Origin: Acidobacteriaceae bacterium
GTDB lineage: Bacteria > Acidobacteriota > Terriglobia > Terriglobales > Acidobacteriaceae
DNA: 64,000 nucleotides
Assembly: GCA_025350325.1 (NCBI GenBank)
Contig: JANXYB010000008.1
Location: 1 to 64,000 of the forward strand
Direction: 5' to 3'
Shown here in pieces: positions 39,785-51,513 of this stretch. The position numbers and the translations under genes were made by a program. The notes under the pieces were generated by a model. The model searched no databases. It was not told the DNA's origin and saw only the letters and a list, made by a program, of their open reading frames with translations. Each line of letters begins with the position of its first letter. The stretch's first letter is position 1.

Positions 39785-40948
39785 CTAGAAGTCGTGGTGA
39801 TGATCGACCAGGTTGGCGATGTTTTGCGAGTCGCCGCTGGGTGGATTGGCTGCCTCCGTTTGAGCGCGAAGTTTCGCCACCGCAAGCCAATTGTCTTTGT
39901 GCGCCTGGTCTGCGATCCACGGCGGCAAGGGCATGCGGAGGTAGCGGCTCAAGGCATCGGCGTAACCCTCGTAGAGCACGCGCATGTCGCGTAGACGTTC
40001 AAATGAACGCCCATCGCGGCAGACACTCACGCCACTTTCGCAGAGCAGTTTGTAAAGCTGTTCATAGCGTTCGGGTGGTAGCCGGTCGGGGCCTTGTTCC
40101 ACCGGAGTGAGGGAGAAAATCTGCGCCAGATCGACCAGGGCGTGGCGCGCCATGGCGAATGTCAATTGTGCCTGGCGCGCTTCGTGTCCGCGAACGCCCG
40201 CAATGAGCAGAGCAGAGGTGTCGAGAATTGCGGTAAGCGCGCTGATCCAGCTTTGGTTAGTGTGCTGCGAACGGAAGTAGCATAGGAGAGGATAAGAGAT
40301 ATGGCTCTCAAGCAGTTCTGCCGACCAGCGCTCCCACTCGACGAGTAGCTGCGACAAGGCTTGCTCGGCCCCTTGATACGAATGACGTTTCATCAACTCG
40401 GCGGCGGTCGGCGGGGAGCCGGCCCGTGCGTCCAGCAAAGAAATGGTAACTTCGCGGCGAGAAAACGCACTATAGAGAACGGGAAAATAACCCATGACTA
40501 CGGCCAGAAATCCCAGTCCGGTACCTGCTTCAAGGATGATAAAGACGCGCGCGGTTTCACTCTGCGGAGTCACATCGCCCAGGCCAAGCGTGAAGATCGT
40601 CGTCCCACTGACGTAAAGGTCTGACGCGAAACCTTTTCGCAACGTGTCGTTGAAAGGGCTGCGGAACGAATAGAAGATTAGCGCAAACCCAATCACCATC
40701 CCGCCTGCCCATACCACGAGCAGGAAAATCAGCGATAACGGGCCGTAGAAGCTGTAGGCTGTTTCTCGTTTGCGAGGGTTGCGGAACAAGCTGGCAAATA
40801 AGCGCCATGGCTTCCACGTGAGGCCGTAAAAGAGGCGGGTGAGCCTCAATTTCCCGGCCGCACGACGCGGCAAAATGATGGTTTGAAAGGCGTCGAGCAG
40901 TACGACGATTACACAAAATATGCCGCCCAACAGGGTCAAAAACCGCAT
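39785..40948 (-). CDS. Two-pore-type ion channel protein with atypical filter
   Basis: This 387-residue inner-membrane protein has TM1 at the N-terminus (LTLLGGIFCVIVVLLDAFQTI), TM2 near residues 70-95 (LSLIFLLVVWAGGMVIGFALI), a pore loop and a third helix (VFIILEAGTGLGFLAVVMG). The pore reads TIFTLGLGDVTP where potassium channels have TxGYGD. The remaining 220 residues are soluble and helical. Ion_trans_2-type topology supports a channel, but ion selectivity is uncertain. ATG 40948 follows GGAG. Confidence 0.7.
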   Translation of the reverse strand: MRFLTLLGGIFCVIVVLLDAFQTIILPRRAAGKLRLTRLFYGLTWKPWRLFASLFRNPRKRETAYSFYGPLSLIFLLVVWAGGMVIGFALIFYSFRSPFNDTLRKGFASDLYVSGTTIFTLGLGDVTPQSETARVFIILEAGTGLGFLAVVMGYFPVLYSAFSRREVTISLLDARAGSPPTAAELMKRHSYQGAEQALSQLLVEWERWSAELLESHISYPLLCYFRSQHTNQSWISALTAILDTSALLIAGVRGHEARQAQLTFAMARHALVDLAQIFSLTPVEQGPDRLPPERYEQLYKLLCESGVSVCRDGRSFERLRDMRVLYEGYADALSRYLRMPLPPWIADQAHKDNWLAVAKLRAQTEAANPPSGDSQNIANLVDHHHDF

Positions 40949-41029
40949 CGCTCCGTCTCCAGAAGGGGCGGCACTCTTGCCTTGCCCGTAGCCTGTATCC
41001 TAGCCGAGACGGAGAACAAACGGCGTTTC

Positions 41030-41254
41030 ATGACGGAACTGGGTAAAGCGCTTGTGACTATAGGCCTGCTGCTTGCAGTGGCAGGCGTAGCGGTGATGCT
41101 GGCCGCCCGTTTAGGCCTGACTCTTGGTCGCTTGCCCGGTGACTTCTCTCATCGCGGCAAAAACTTCGCTTTCTTCTTTCCGCTCGGCACTTCGATCCTG
41201 GTCAGCGTTATCTTGTCGGCAATCCTTTACTTGCTGTCTCGCTTCCGGCGCTGA
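41030..41254 (+). CDS. DUF2905 family small membrane protein
   Basis: This 74-residue protein has two transmembrane helices (LVTIGLLLAVAGVAVMLAARLG and FFPLGTSILVSVILSAILYLL). The connecting loop GRLPGDFSHRGKNFAFFFP is the hallmark of DUF2905. ATG 41030 gives the normal family length; the longer open frame upstream to 40883 overlaps the divergent channel gene. The function is unknown. Confidence 0.85.
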   Translation: MTELGKALVTIGLLLAVAGVAVMLAARLGLTLGRLPGDFSHRGKNFAFFFPLGTSILVSVILSAILYLLSRFRR

Positions 41255-41444
41255 GTGTGAAACTCGATTCAACAGCTCGCCTTAGACACGTTTGATTAAG
41301 AATCTGGGTTCACGCGCAACTTCTAATTGTGCCTCGGGTCTTATTGCAGATGGCTTGGAGTAAAAATTTTCTGCGTTACTAAATCAGAGGTTTGCGCGAA
41401 TTTAGAGTGCGCTCAAGCAGCGCACCTGTCAAAGGAAGTAGAAA

Positions 41445-41846
41445 TTGAAAGCAGCAGTTCTGCCCAGAGTTCTGATAGCTGACGACGAGATCATGATTGC
41501 AGATACGCTCGCCATGATTCTGAATCAAAACGGTTACGAAGCCACAGCGGTGTACAGCGGAGAAGATGCGGTCAAGATCGCCAAAACATTCCGTCCGCGC
41601 ACGCTTCTCAGTGACGTAGTCATGACCGGCATTTCTGGCATTCAAGCAGCTCTACAGATTCGCCAAATCCTTCCCCACTGCGGTATTTTGTTGTTTTCAG
41701 GCCACGGCCCTATCGCCGAGTCACTTGCCCGCGCCGTACCCGACACACAGGCTTTTGAAATACTGGCCAAGCCGGTGCACCCACGAGATCTGCTGGAGCG
41801 ATTGAGAGCCCTTACTCAAACCGGGGTCAACGACGGCGCAGATTGA
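41445..41846 (+). CDS. Single-domain response regulator
   Basis: This 133-residue receiver domain has acidic pocket residues in LIADDEI, phospho-acceptor Asp in LLSDVVMTG, switch Ser in LLFSGHG and the conserved Lys in ILAKPVHP. There is no output domain and no adjacent kinase, so it probably acts as a phosphorelay intermediate or by protein binding. It starts with TTG after AAAGGA. Confidence 0.87.
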   Translation: MKAAVLPRVLIADDEIMIADTLAMILNQNGYEATAVYSGEDAVKIAKTFRPRTLLSDVVMTGISGIQAALQIRQILPHCGILLFSGHGPIAESLARAVPDTQAFEILAKPVHPRDLLERLRALTQTGVNDGAD

Positions 41847-42024
41847 TATGCCTTGACGTTTGCGGACCCGCGGCTCGCTGAGTCGCCCATCGTCATGTCT
41901 GATCACCACGCGCTTTTCCATCGGCACAATCAGATTCTCATCTGGACGCACGCGCCCCCGGAGACTTATTCTGGCGCTAGGGAAGCAGTTACTTTCAACA
42001 TCAAATTGACTGTTTCGCTTGCAT

Positions 42025-42101
42025 GGCCCCGTAGCTCAGGTGGATAGAGCGACGGTTTCCTAAACCGCAGGTCGGAAGTTCGAATCTTCCCGGGGTCACC
42101 A
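42025..42101 (+). tRNA. tRNA-Arg (anticodon CCT)
   Basis: The acceptor stem GGCCCCG/CGGGGTC includes one G-T pair. The D-arm contains GCTCAGGTGGATAGAGC and the anticodon loop TTCCTAA gives CCT. The T-loop is TTCGAAT, and an encoded CCA occupies 42099-42101. It reads AGG codons. Confidence 0.95.
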
Positions 42102-42339
42102 TCCGCGCCAATTTCGTCTTTCTTGAACGACGCCGCGTACATCGTTCGAAACAAAGGGTTGAACAGGAACCTGCGCTAGCTGGATGTACCTAGGCCCTTC
42201 AGAGTCCGCTTTGAGCGAACCGGAGTCGATCTATTTGCCCCGTTGACTTGATTGCGGTTTAACGTTATAAAAGTTGATGACATGGAAGTCAGTTTCATGC
42301 CATCAACGCTACCCAGACGAATGGGCAGCCTACAAACAA

Positions 42340-42540
42340 CGTAGTCGCCAGGAGTACGGGAAGGCGGTGAATAATCCGCCACTGCCCCGCAACTGTGAGC
42401 GCCCGTTAGTGCGGTAGTTTCAGAGCCGTAACGGGAAACAGCCAGGACATTTTCCTGAGTTGAGGGAAACGTCTTCATACCACTGGAGTAGGACTCTGGG
42501 AAGGTGGCTGCAATAGGCGCAAGTCAGGAGACCGGCCCCG
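42340..42540 (+). promoter_or_regulatory. Cobalamin (B12) riboswitch
   Basis: The conserved core GGGAAGGCGGTGAATAATCC (42358-42377), CACTGCCCCGCAACTGTGAG shortly after, and the B12-box-like AAGTCAGGAGACCGGCC (42521-42537) occur in the order of adenosylcobalamin riboswitches. It ends about 46 bp before a TonB-dependent receptor gene. High cobalamin would be expected to reduce expression of that gene. Exact ends are approximate; the element may begin upstream near 42270. Confidence 0.88.
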
Positions 42541-42585
42541 GGCGCTTTAACCGGCTTACGTTCCGAGGGGAACGGGGGAGTAATC

Positions 42586-45063
42586 GTGCACTTTATCGCG
42601 GTCCAGCGCGTCGTTTTAAAACTCGCGTTAGCAGCATCTCTTTATTGCATTTTTTCCATCACAGCCCAGGCCGCGTCCGTTCGCGGTGTTGTTACGGATG
42701 CATCGGGCGCTAAAGTGACTGGTGCGACTGTCGGACTCATCAGCAACGGACAGATTGTTGGCTCGGCGGTCTCGAGCGCCGATGGAAGCTTTCAGATCAT
42801 GACGGGCGTTTCGGGGCGATTCTTTCTGGTCGTTTCAGCAAAGAGCTTCAGGCAACTTGAAACGCCGGGCTTCTACGCAGGGCGCCTCGATAGCGTGGAG
42901 CAAAGTGTAGTTCTTGAGCCGGAATGGGTGCGCGAATCTATCGTGGTGACAGCCACCGGCACGCCAACCCCGCAACCGCAAACCAGCGCCGCAATCAGCG
43001 TGCTGGGACCGCTTGACCTGAGCCTGCGCGAAGACCTGGTGAGCGCAATGCGGCTGATGCCGGGCACCTTTGTTGCGCAAGTCGGTCAACGCGGCGCGCA
43101 GAGTTCATTGTTTGTGCGCGGCGGCGATTCCGACGCAAACAAAATACTGGTTGACGGCGTCAGTGCGGGAGATGTGGGCGGACGATTCGATTTCGGTCCG
43201 CTATCGACGACTGCAGTGCAGAGTGCTGAGATTTATCGCGGGCCCAATACCAGCCTTTATGGGGCAGATGCCGCGAGCGGCGTCGTGAGCCTCGCAACTC
43301 CACATGGGACTACCAGTTTTCCATCGTTGCTTTTTCACGGCGATTGGGGAAATTTCTCCACCTCTCGCGAAGAACTTGAAGCATCGGGCGCGCATAACAA
43401 AATTGATTATTATGGAGCATTCAGTTGGCTGCAGACCGCCAATAATCTTCCCCATGACGAATACCACGTAGCCACCAGTGCGGCCAATCTTGGATGGCAA
43501 CCGAACGGATCGACGCAGGTTCGAGGCACGATTCACTATGGAGTGGACGCTACGGGCGTCCCGGGCACGTGGGAGTTTCATCACCTTTCGGATCAAGCTA
43601 CAGAGAAAGACCAGGACATCTATCTGAGCGCGTCGATCGACAACCAGACGACCGCAGATTTTCACAACACCGTGCGCTATGGCCTGACCCGCAAGCGCGA
43701 ACAATATCATCTATGGAACCAGACGGGCACAGGTGTTTTTGACGGGTTCGGAGACAGCTTTGGCGACTTGGTGACGATCACTGGCGCTAACGGCTACTCC
43801 GTCACGGGGCGCGCTCTGATGGATTTTGCGGGCACGTATCCACAGGGCTATCAGCTCGTTTCAAATCGCGATCAGATGGTGTACCAGGGCGACTTCCGGT
43901 TCACGCCGCACCTGATAGGGCTGGTCGGATTTCAGTACGAAGACGAGCGCGGAGCCGAGCCGGGCAGTGCGTATTACAAGCCGGTCGATCGAACCAATTA
44001 CGACTATCGCGCCGCGGTCCATGGCGATTTCAAAAACCGCTTCTTTTACACCTTGGGCGGAGATCTCGAGCACTATTCGCTGTTTGGTACGCAGACATCG
44101 CCGCGCGCCGGAGTTTCGCTCTACGCGCTGCGTCCGCGCAAGGGAATTTTCAGCGGCACGCGGTTGTTGTTCAACTACGGCGATGCGGTCCGCGAGCCGT
44201 CTCTTACCGATCAGTTCAACTCCCTCTACAATTTTCTTGAGAACAACAGCGGACAATCGACCGTGCAGCAACTGCGCATCAAGCCGCTGGCGGCACCCAC
44301 CACACGCACCTACGAAGCAGGGTTTGAGCAGGCGCTTTTCACCCAGCACCTAATCTTCCGCGCCAGCTACTTTCACAACGAGTATGGCAAGCAGATTGAA
44401 TATGTAGGACTCGATCTCATTCCTGCGCTTCTACCAAATCTAACGACCGCACAACAGCAGGAGCTTACGACCGTTCTAGAACAGAACTTCGCCTACGAAC
44501 TGACGCTGAATACGGAAGCTTTTCGGGCGCAGGGTGTTGAGACGACACTTGAGAGCGGCATCGGCCGCAACGTATTCCTGCGCGGAGGCTACACGTATCT
44601 CGATGCAGTCGTGCAGCGTTCCTTCGCAAATGCCGACGTGAACCTGCTTGGGCCAGTCCCGACATTCAATGGAATTCCGCTCGGCACCTACTCGCCATTG
44701 CAAGGCGCTCGGCCGTTTCGCCGGCCGCCGCACACGGGCTTTTTCACGGCCACCTATGCAGCCCGGCAGATGAGTGTTGTCTTCAGTTCTGCGTTTGCCA
44801 GCCGGTCTGACGATTCAGATTTTTTGGGAGGCTACGACATCAACGGCGGCAATAGCCTGCTGTTGCCCAACCGCAACCTCGATCATGGATACGCGAAGAT
44901 CGATCTGGGTGGGAGCTATCAGTTTCTGCCTTGGTTGGGCATCTATGGCCAGGCAGAGAACCTCACCAATAATCAGCATATTGCGCCGATCGGCTACTTG
45001 AGTTTGCCGACGAATGTGCGGATCGGACTTCGCCTGCAGTGGGGCAAGGAAAAAGCACGGTGA
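42586..45063 (+). CDS. BtuB-like TonB-dependent outer-membrane receptor under B12 riboswitch control
   Basis: This 825-residue protein probably imports cobalamin or a related corrinoid. It has a signal peptide, a carboxypeptidase-regulatory-like domain (VRGVVTDASGAKVTGATVGL), a plug domain (SLFVRGGDSDANKILVDGV, RGPNTSLYGADAASGVV) and a 22-strand-type barrel ending in NVRIGLRLQW. Substrate assignment rests on the upstream riboswitch, not on residues. The extra N-terminal domain is not part of E. coli BtuB. GTG 42586 follows GGGGGAG by 5 nt. Confidence 0.85.
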   Translation: MHFIAVQRVVLKLALAASLYCIFSITAQAASVRGVVTDASGAKVTGATVGLISNGQIVGSAVSSADGSFQIMTGVSGRFFLVVSAKSFRQLETPGFYAGRLDSVEQSVVLEPEWVRESIVVTATGTPTPQPQTSAAISVLGPLDLSLREDLVSAMRLMPGTFVAQVGQRGAQSSLFVRGGDSDANKILVDGVSAGDVGGRFDFGPLSTTAVQSAEIYRGPNTSLYGADAASGVVSLATPHGTTSFPSLLFHGDWGNFSTSREELEASGAHNKIDYYGAFSWLQTANNLPHDEYHVATSAANLGWQPNGSTQVRGTIHYGVDATGVPGTWEFHHLSDQATEKDQDIYLSASIDNQTTADFHNTVRYGLTRKREQYHLWNQTGTGVFDGFGDSFGDLVTITGANGYSVTGRALMDFAGTYPQGYQLVSNRDQMVYQGDFRFTPHLIGLVGFQYEDERGAEPGSAYYKPVDRTNYDYRAAVHGDFKNRFFYTLGGDLEHYSLFGTQTSPRAGVSLYALRPRKGIFSGTRLLFNYGDAVREPSLTDQFNSLYNFLENNSGQSTVQQLRIKPLAAPTTRTYEAGFEQALFTQHLIFRASYFHNEYGKQIEYVGLDLIPALLPNLTTAQQQELTTVLEQNFAYELTLNTEAFRAQGVETTLESGIGRNVFLRGGYTYLDAVVQRSFANADVNLLGPVPTFNGIPLGTYSPLQGARPFRRPPHTGFFTATYAARQMSVVFSSAFASRSDDSDFLGGYDINGGNSLLLPNRNLDHGYAKIDLGGSYQFLPWLGIYGQAENLTNNQHIAPIGYLSLPTNVRIGLRLQWGKEKAR

Positions 45064-45370
45064 ATGCTTCTCTGATTGCCACCTATCCTTTTGAACGGGG
45101 AAGGTGGCAGACGGACTGCGCATGTACTGGTAGAGCCGTTGCCAAGCAAGCCTCCTAACGATTTGTCCGAAATTTGGGCCAAAATATGAGTCTCATTCGA
45201 TTTCTCTTTCTAAATCGGCAAGTCTGTCACAAACTATTCATACATTGCACTTTCCCTTGTAACCGTCTCGCCAGCAATCTATGAAAATTCTCAAATTTGG
45301 GAGCATGGCAGCAAGAACGCCCTCCCTGCAACTTCAATCCCCGGAAGTCAAAGTCAGCTGTGAGGAGAAT
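45064..45370. other. Intergenic region before the Oar-like receptor
   Basis: An 8-bp inverted repeat TGCCACCT/AGGTGGCA (45077-45084 with 45102-45109) sits just after the BtuB-like gene. It could stop transcription, but no T-tract follows. The rest is AT-rich and presumably holds the promoter of the next gene, whose ribosome site GAGGAG is at its end. An open frame from 45281 runs into the receptor gene but is unlikely to be translated. Confidence 0.45.
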
Positions 45371-48300
45371 ATGGACCGACCTATTTGGAGGAGTGTCTCG
45401 CGTTGCAGCGTGTTCGTCTTCGCTGTGCTGATGTGTTCACTGCAAAGTTTTACTCAACAGACGCTAGGTTCGGTCAATGGCACTGTGGTTGATCCGTCCG
45501 GGGCTGCGGTCTCCGGCGCAACTGTGACCGTGACAAACGCAGCAATCAACGCCTCTTCAAGCACCATTACGCAGAATACCGGATTCTTCCAGATATTCAA
45601 TCTGCCGGTTGGAACGTACGTCATAAAGGTCAGCCACGGAGGATTTCAAACCACCGAACTGAAGAGTGTCCCGGTGCAGGAGGCGCGTGCCACGACGGTG
45701 AACGCTGCCCTGAAGGTCGGCCAGGTGTCGGAGTCGGTCGAAGTAACAGCAACTCCGCTGTTGAATGCGACCGATACCACCAACGGGTATACGCTCGACA
45801 GCACGCAAATCGATTTGACGCCGTTGGCGACCGGCAGCTTTACGCAGATCGCGGTTTTGTCGCCCGGCGTTAATGCAGAGCTGCTATCGAATTTGGATTC
45901 TAACTCGGGCCTGGGTAACCAACCCATTTGGGCTAACGGGCAGCGCGATACATCGAATACGTTCCAGGTAAACGGCGTCGACTCGACCAACCTGTTCAAC
46001 GGCAAGAGTTCCTCGGGAGCCAACTCTCAGCGTTACAACTTCAACGTAGGCAGCTCGCCCACGGTCGGTGGGTCGTTTTCAGTTGGCACTTCGGTTTATG
46101 GTTCAAACGGCAACAGTCTACCTTCTCCTCCGCCAGAGTTCACGCAGGAACTGCGTGTAAATGCCTCAATGTACGATGCGCAGCAGGGCGCCACGAGTGG
46201 CGCGCAAATTGACGTCAACACCAGCACCGGAACCAATAATTGGCACGGCCAGTTATACGGCTCCTATGCCAATAATCTGATGAACGCCTCGCCCTTCTTC
46301 TTCAATCAGGCTTATCAACTGACGCAGCAGGGGATTGGGGTCTTTCCCAAGTCGATGGTCAATCCGTGGCTTCGTCGATGGAGTTCAGGCTTAACAGCGG
46401 GTGGTCCTGTCATTAAAGACAAGCTGTTCTTTTTCGCTGCTTATCAACGACGCGTGAATGAAGACAATGCCACCGGACTCTCGGAGATGACCGTTCCTAC
46501 CGGCCTAACCAATGACCGCAGCACCGCTGGCCTTGAGAATGCTGACCTGTCATGGGGAGGCAGTGGCACCGTCCCTATCGATCCGGTTGCTGCCGCCCTA
46601 TTGAATACAAAACTGCCCAATGGACAGTTTATGATTCCGTCGGCTCAGTCCAGTGCGCCTTATGAATATGGTGTGCCGAATGTGTACCTGATTGGAACCT
46701 CCCGTCTGAACTCTGATCAGGCCAACGTTGCACTCGACTACGAGGCCACGAAGAATGATCGGGTCTCTGCAAAATACTTTTACCAGAACGCGCCCGTTAC
46801 TCGCCCCTTCGGCTACTCCAATACGGGCGGCTTTCCGATAACGCAACACAATGGCTCGCAGGTGTTTTCGCTTGGCAACACTATTTCGATCGGTCAGAAA
46901 TTGAATTGGGAGCAGCGCCTCGGATTTGTCCGCATGGGTTCCTTCAGCAACTATAAGCAGACGCTCGCGGGCGGTAACATGGGTGTTTCAGCGGACCAGA
47001 CAACCGGCTTGGTCCCGGGTGTTCTGCCCGGTTTGCAGATCAAGAACTTCGGCTACTTTGACCAGTACTCGCCGAGTCTCAACGTCGGCCCCTACGACGC
47101 TTTTGTCGATATGGGCTACTACCAAAACCGCGTCAATCCTTCAACAAACGTGATCTTCACGGCAGGGAGGCACACGATCGTCGCCGGTGGCGGTTACAGC
47201 TATACGCAGCTGAATATCACCAACAATCGCAATGGATTTGCCGAGGTTAATGTCGACGGCTTTGACAGCTTTTTGCAGGGGTTAGTGCGCAGCTCAAATG
47301 TTCTTCAAAGCATCGATCCCACCACGAAACGCAACAATGCTGATCGCTACTATCGTACTAATGAGTTCAGCGGCTACGTGCAGGATAAGTGGCAGGCCCT
47401 TACCAATCTAAGCATCACCGCCGGTGTTCGTTTTGACTACCATGGGGGAATGACGGAAAAGTTCGGCGACATGTTCAATTTCGATCCGTCGAGGTACAAC
47501 GTCACCGGCACCGCTACAACAGGATTTAACGTTGTCAATTCTGGATTCGTCATTGCAGGTAACAACAAGCAGAACCCCACGAAAGGCGTTTCAGCATCAA
47601 CCCTGAATGGACGTCAGTGGGGAATCTCTCCTCGGCTTGGCTTTGCCTGGGCTCCAAAAGCCTTTCACAGCAACCTTGTCATCAATGGCGGCGCCGGAAT
47701 CTACTATGACCGCGGCGAACTCTTTAGCTATCTCTCACAGCCGGCGGGCGGTTCGATCGGTGGTCCGTTTGGCGTAACTGAATCTTCCCCACTGGTCAGC
47801 AACGCTACGGGAAACACGGATCAAAGTTCTGGTCTGACATTGGCCAATCCTTTGGGAAATTTGGCTTTCAGTACGCCAGCGCAGGGCGGCATCTATACGC
47901 AGCCGAGTTCAGATCCAAGCGTTGTGGGCCAAGCCTTGCAGGCCCAGTTGAACGAGATGACAGGAGCGCCGGGTTCGGGATTTTTCTCCCAATTCGGTAA
48001 AAACTGTAGTGGCCTACAAAGTCAGGAAGGATACTTCCTGTGTACCTCACCGCTGAACTTCGGTATTTACGACAAGAACAACGTTCTGCCCTACACCATG
48101 AACTACACCTTGAATGTGCAATGGCAGCCGAGACACGACTTGGCTATCAACCTCGGGTATACCGGAAATCGCGGACGTCATTCGGTGATTCCAATTCCGA
48201 TCAATGAGCCGGGGATTGCAACGTCGGCCAATCCGATCTGGGGCGAGACCTCGACGTACGGCCTTGAAGTCATGAATCAGAATAATGAGGTGGGCGTTAA

Positions 48301-49504
48301 CTTTGACTACGCTCCAATTTCGGTTGAGCCATGGAATACGTTTGACGCGGGTAATACGGATTTCAGAACGCCGTATGTCGGGTTTAGCCCCAATGCCGCA
48401 GATTTCAAGACTGTGGGCGTCTCGGCCTACGACGCGCTCGAAGCGCACGTTGAAAAGCGTCTATCTCACAACTTCCAATTCGGCAGTAGCTATACCTGGA
48501 GCCATGCCCTCGATGAACAAAGCGACATCGGCCTTTTCTTTACCGGCGACAACCCGAAACGCCTGCGCGACTCATGGGCCTCAGCGGATTTTGATCGCAC
48601 CCACGTTTTCACCGCCAACTTCCAGGTCGACGTGCCCAACGCGGTCAAGACCAACAGCTTTGCCTCCTACTTCACCAACGACTGGCACTTTACTGGCATC
48701 GGGACCTTGCAGAGCGGCGAACCGTATTCACTTTATGAGTTCTACGGCGCGGTTGGCAGCATCAACTTCGGAAACTTCCCCACGCTGATGAATCCGGTCC
48801 TCGGCATCAAAGATCCGAAGCACCCCAAATCTGCCTTCACCGGCAACAAGGGTTCCTTCCGCGGCACAGGTGGCAGCTACATTCCAACACTTGACCCTTC
48901 ACAGATCGCCATCAATTACATAGCACCAGGTACAAATGGCGTGCCGGTTTCAACTGGCAACGATCCGATGGATATCTACCAGACGTCCTTCAATACGGGG
49001 CAGCGGAATATCTTCCGCCAGGCAGCTCAGAAGCGTCTTGATCTTTCCGTACGCAAGGGCTTCAAGGTGACTGAAAAGATCAAGGCTCAATACGAACTCA
49101 ACGTTTTTAACCTGACCAACACCACCAGTCTCGACATCCCACAGAACCAGGCGCAGATTCGCCAGAACAATGGATGCTCCGCGACTGCTATCAGTGCCGA
49201 TGGCGGTTTCAGCAATTGCAACAAGTTTCGCAGCTTCCTTGGTTTCGGTCAGGTTGTGACATCCAACGATCCGACCGATCAGCAAACAGCTTTGACCAAT
49301 CTGGATCAAGTGCCATACTCGACCGGTTCAGGGAAATCAACACAGTTGTCGCCACTGCTTCAAATTGGCCAGGGGACATGTACTTCTGACCTGACCATTG
49401 CCGGTACAACCACGTGTCCCAACAACGCTGCGAATTTCGGGTCGGTGACCGGGACGATTGGCGGTTCGCGTGCCTTCACTATGGGTTTCCACATCATGTT
49501 TTAG
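45371..49504 (+). CDS. Oar-like TonB-dependent receptor with N-terminal carboxypeptidase-regulatory-like domain
   Basis: This 1377-residue outer-membrane protein has a signal peptide (SVSRCSVFVFAVLMCSLQSFTQQ). A CarboxypepD_reg-like domain follows (GSVNGTVVDPSGAAVSGATV), then a plug-like region with SPGVNAE and a very large barrel ending in AFTMGFHIMF with terminal Phe. Such receptors are abundant in acidobacteria; some take up oligosaccharides, others are linked to adhesion or vesicles, and the substrate is unknown here. ATG 45371 is preferred because GAGGAG lies directly upstream. A UUCG-loop terminator follows. Confidence 0.88.
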   Translation: MDRPIWRSVSRCSVFVFAVLMCSLQSFTQQTLGSVNGTVVDPSGAAVSGATVTVTNAAINASSSTITQNTGFFQIFNLPVGTYVIKVSHGGFQTTELKSVPVQEARATTVNAALKVGQVSESVEVTATPLLNATDTTNGYTLDSTQIDLTPLATGSFTQIAVLSPGVNAELLSNLDSNSGLGNQPIWANGQRDTSNTFQVNGVDSTNLFNGKSSSGANSQRYNFNVGSSPTVGGSFSVGTSVYGSNGNSLPSPPPEFTQELRVNASMYDAQQGATSGAQIDVNTSTGTNNWHGQLYGSYANNLMNASPFFFNQAYQLTQQGIGVFPKSMVNPWLRRWSSGLTAGGPVIKDKLFFFAAYQRRVNEDNATGLSEMTVPTGLTNDRSTAGLENADLSWGGSGTVPIDPVAAALLNTKLPNGQFMIPSAQSSAPYEYGVPNVYLIGTSRLNSDQANVALDYEATKNDRVSAKYFYQNAPVTRPFGYSNTGGFPITQHNGSQVFSLGNTISIGQKLNWEQRLGFVRMGSFSNYKQTLAGGNMGVSADQTTGLVPGVLPGLQIKNFGYFDQYSPSLNVGPYDAFVDMGYYQNRVNPSTNVIFTAGRHTIVAGGGYSYTQLNITNNRNGFAEVNVDGFDSFLQGLVRSSNVLQSIDPTTKRNNADRYYRTNEFSGYVQDKWQALTNLSITAGVRFDYHGGMTEKFGDMFNFDPSRYNVTGTATTGFNVVNSGFVIAGNNKQNPTKGVSASTLNGRQWGISPRLGFAWAPKAFHSNLVINGGAGIYYDRGELFSYLSQPAGGSIGGPFGVTESSPLVSNATGNTDQSSGLTLANPLGNLAFSTPAQGGIYTQPSSDPSVVGQALQAQLNEMTGAPGSGFFSQFGKNCSGLQSQEGYFLCTSPLNFGIYDKNNVLPYTMNYTLNVQWQPRHDLAINLGYTGNRGRHSVIPIPINEPGIATSANPIWGETSTYGLEVMNQNNEVGVNFDYAPISVEPWNTFDAGNTDFRTPYVGFSPNAADFKTVGVSAYDALEAHVEKRLSHNFQFGSSYTWSHALDEQSDIGLFFTGDNPKRLRDSWASADFDRTHVFTANFQVDVPNAVKTNSFASYFTNDWHFTGIGTLQSGEPYSLYEFYGAVGSINFGNFPTLMNPVLGIKDPKHPKSAFTGNKGSFRGTGGSYIPTLDPSQIAINYIAPGTNGVPVSTGNDPMDIYQTSFNTGQRNIFRQAAQKRLDLSVRKGFKVTEKIKAQYELNVFNLTNTTSLDIPQNQAQIRQNNGCSATAISADGGFSNCNKFRSFLGFGQVVTSNDPTDQQTALTNLDQVPYSTGSGKSTQLSPLLQIGQGTCTSDLTIAGTTTCPNNAANFGSVTGTIGGSRAFTMGFHIMF

Positions 49505-49526
49505 GGGAGACCTGAAACTACCTCTG

Positions 49527-49556
49527 ATCGGAAGCCTTCGGGCTTCCGATTTGCTT
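49527..49556 (+). terminator. Terminator of the Oar-like receptor gene
   Basis: A perfect 10-bp stem ATCGGAAGCC/GGCTTCCGAT with a TTCG loop is followed by TTGCTTTG, 20 bp after the stop codon. Confidence 0.85.
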
Positions 49557-49579
49557 TGTGCAATGATGCAACCCCAGAC

Positions 49580-49611
49580 ATACAAAGGCCCCCAGCCGAA
49601 GCTGGAGGCCT
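49580..49611 (-). terminator. Terminator of groEL
   Basis: On the minus strand, an 11-bp stem (AGGCCTCCAGC with GCTGGGGGCCT, one G-T pair) carries a TTCG loop and is followed by TTGTATG. It lies about 70 bp after the groEL stop, back to back with the receptor-gene terminator. Confidence 0.8.
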
Positions 49612-49679
49612 ATGTGTACGTCAGGTTGATCAGGAACTAGCGGTCGTGTGACCTCTAATTCCTGATTTCTGACAGGTGA

Positions 49680-51431
<1,752 letters not shown>

Positions 51432-51513
51432 TCAGAATTCACTGAATGGTATTTTCAGCAGCGCCAGATGTGGGCCGAATTGAATGCGGTTCAACGTGAC
51501 TGACCACTGGAAG

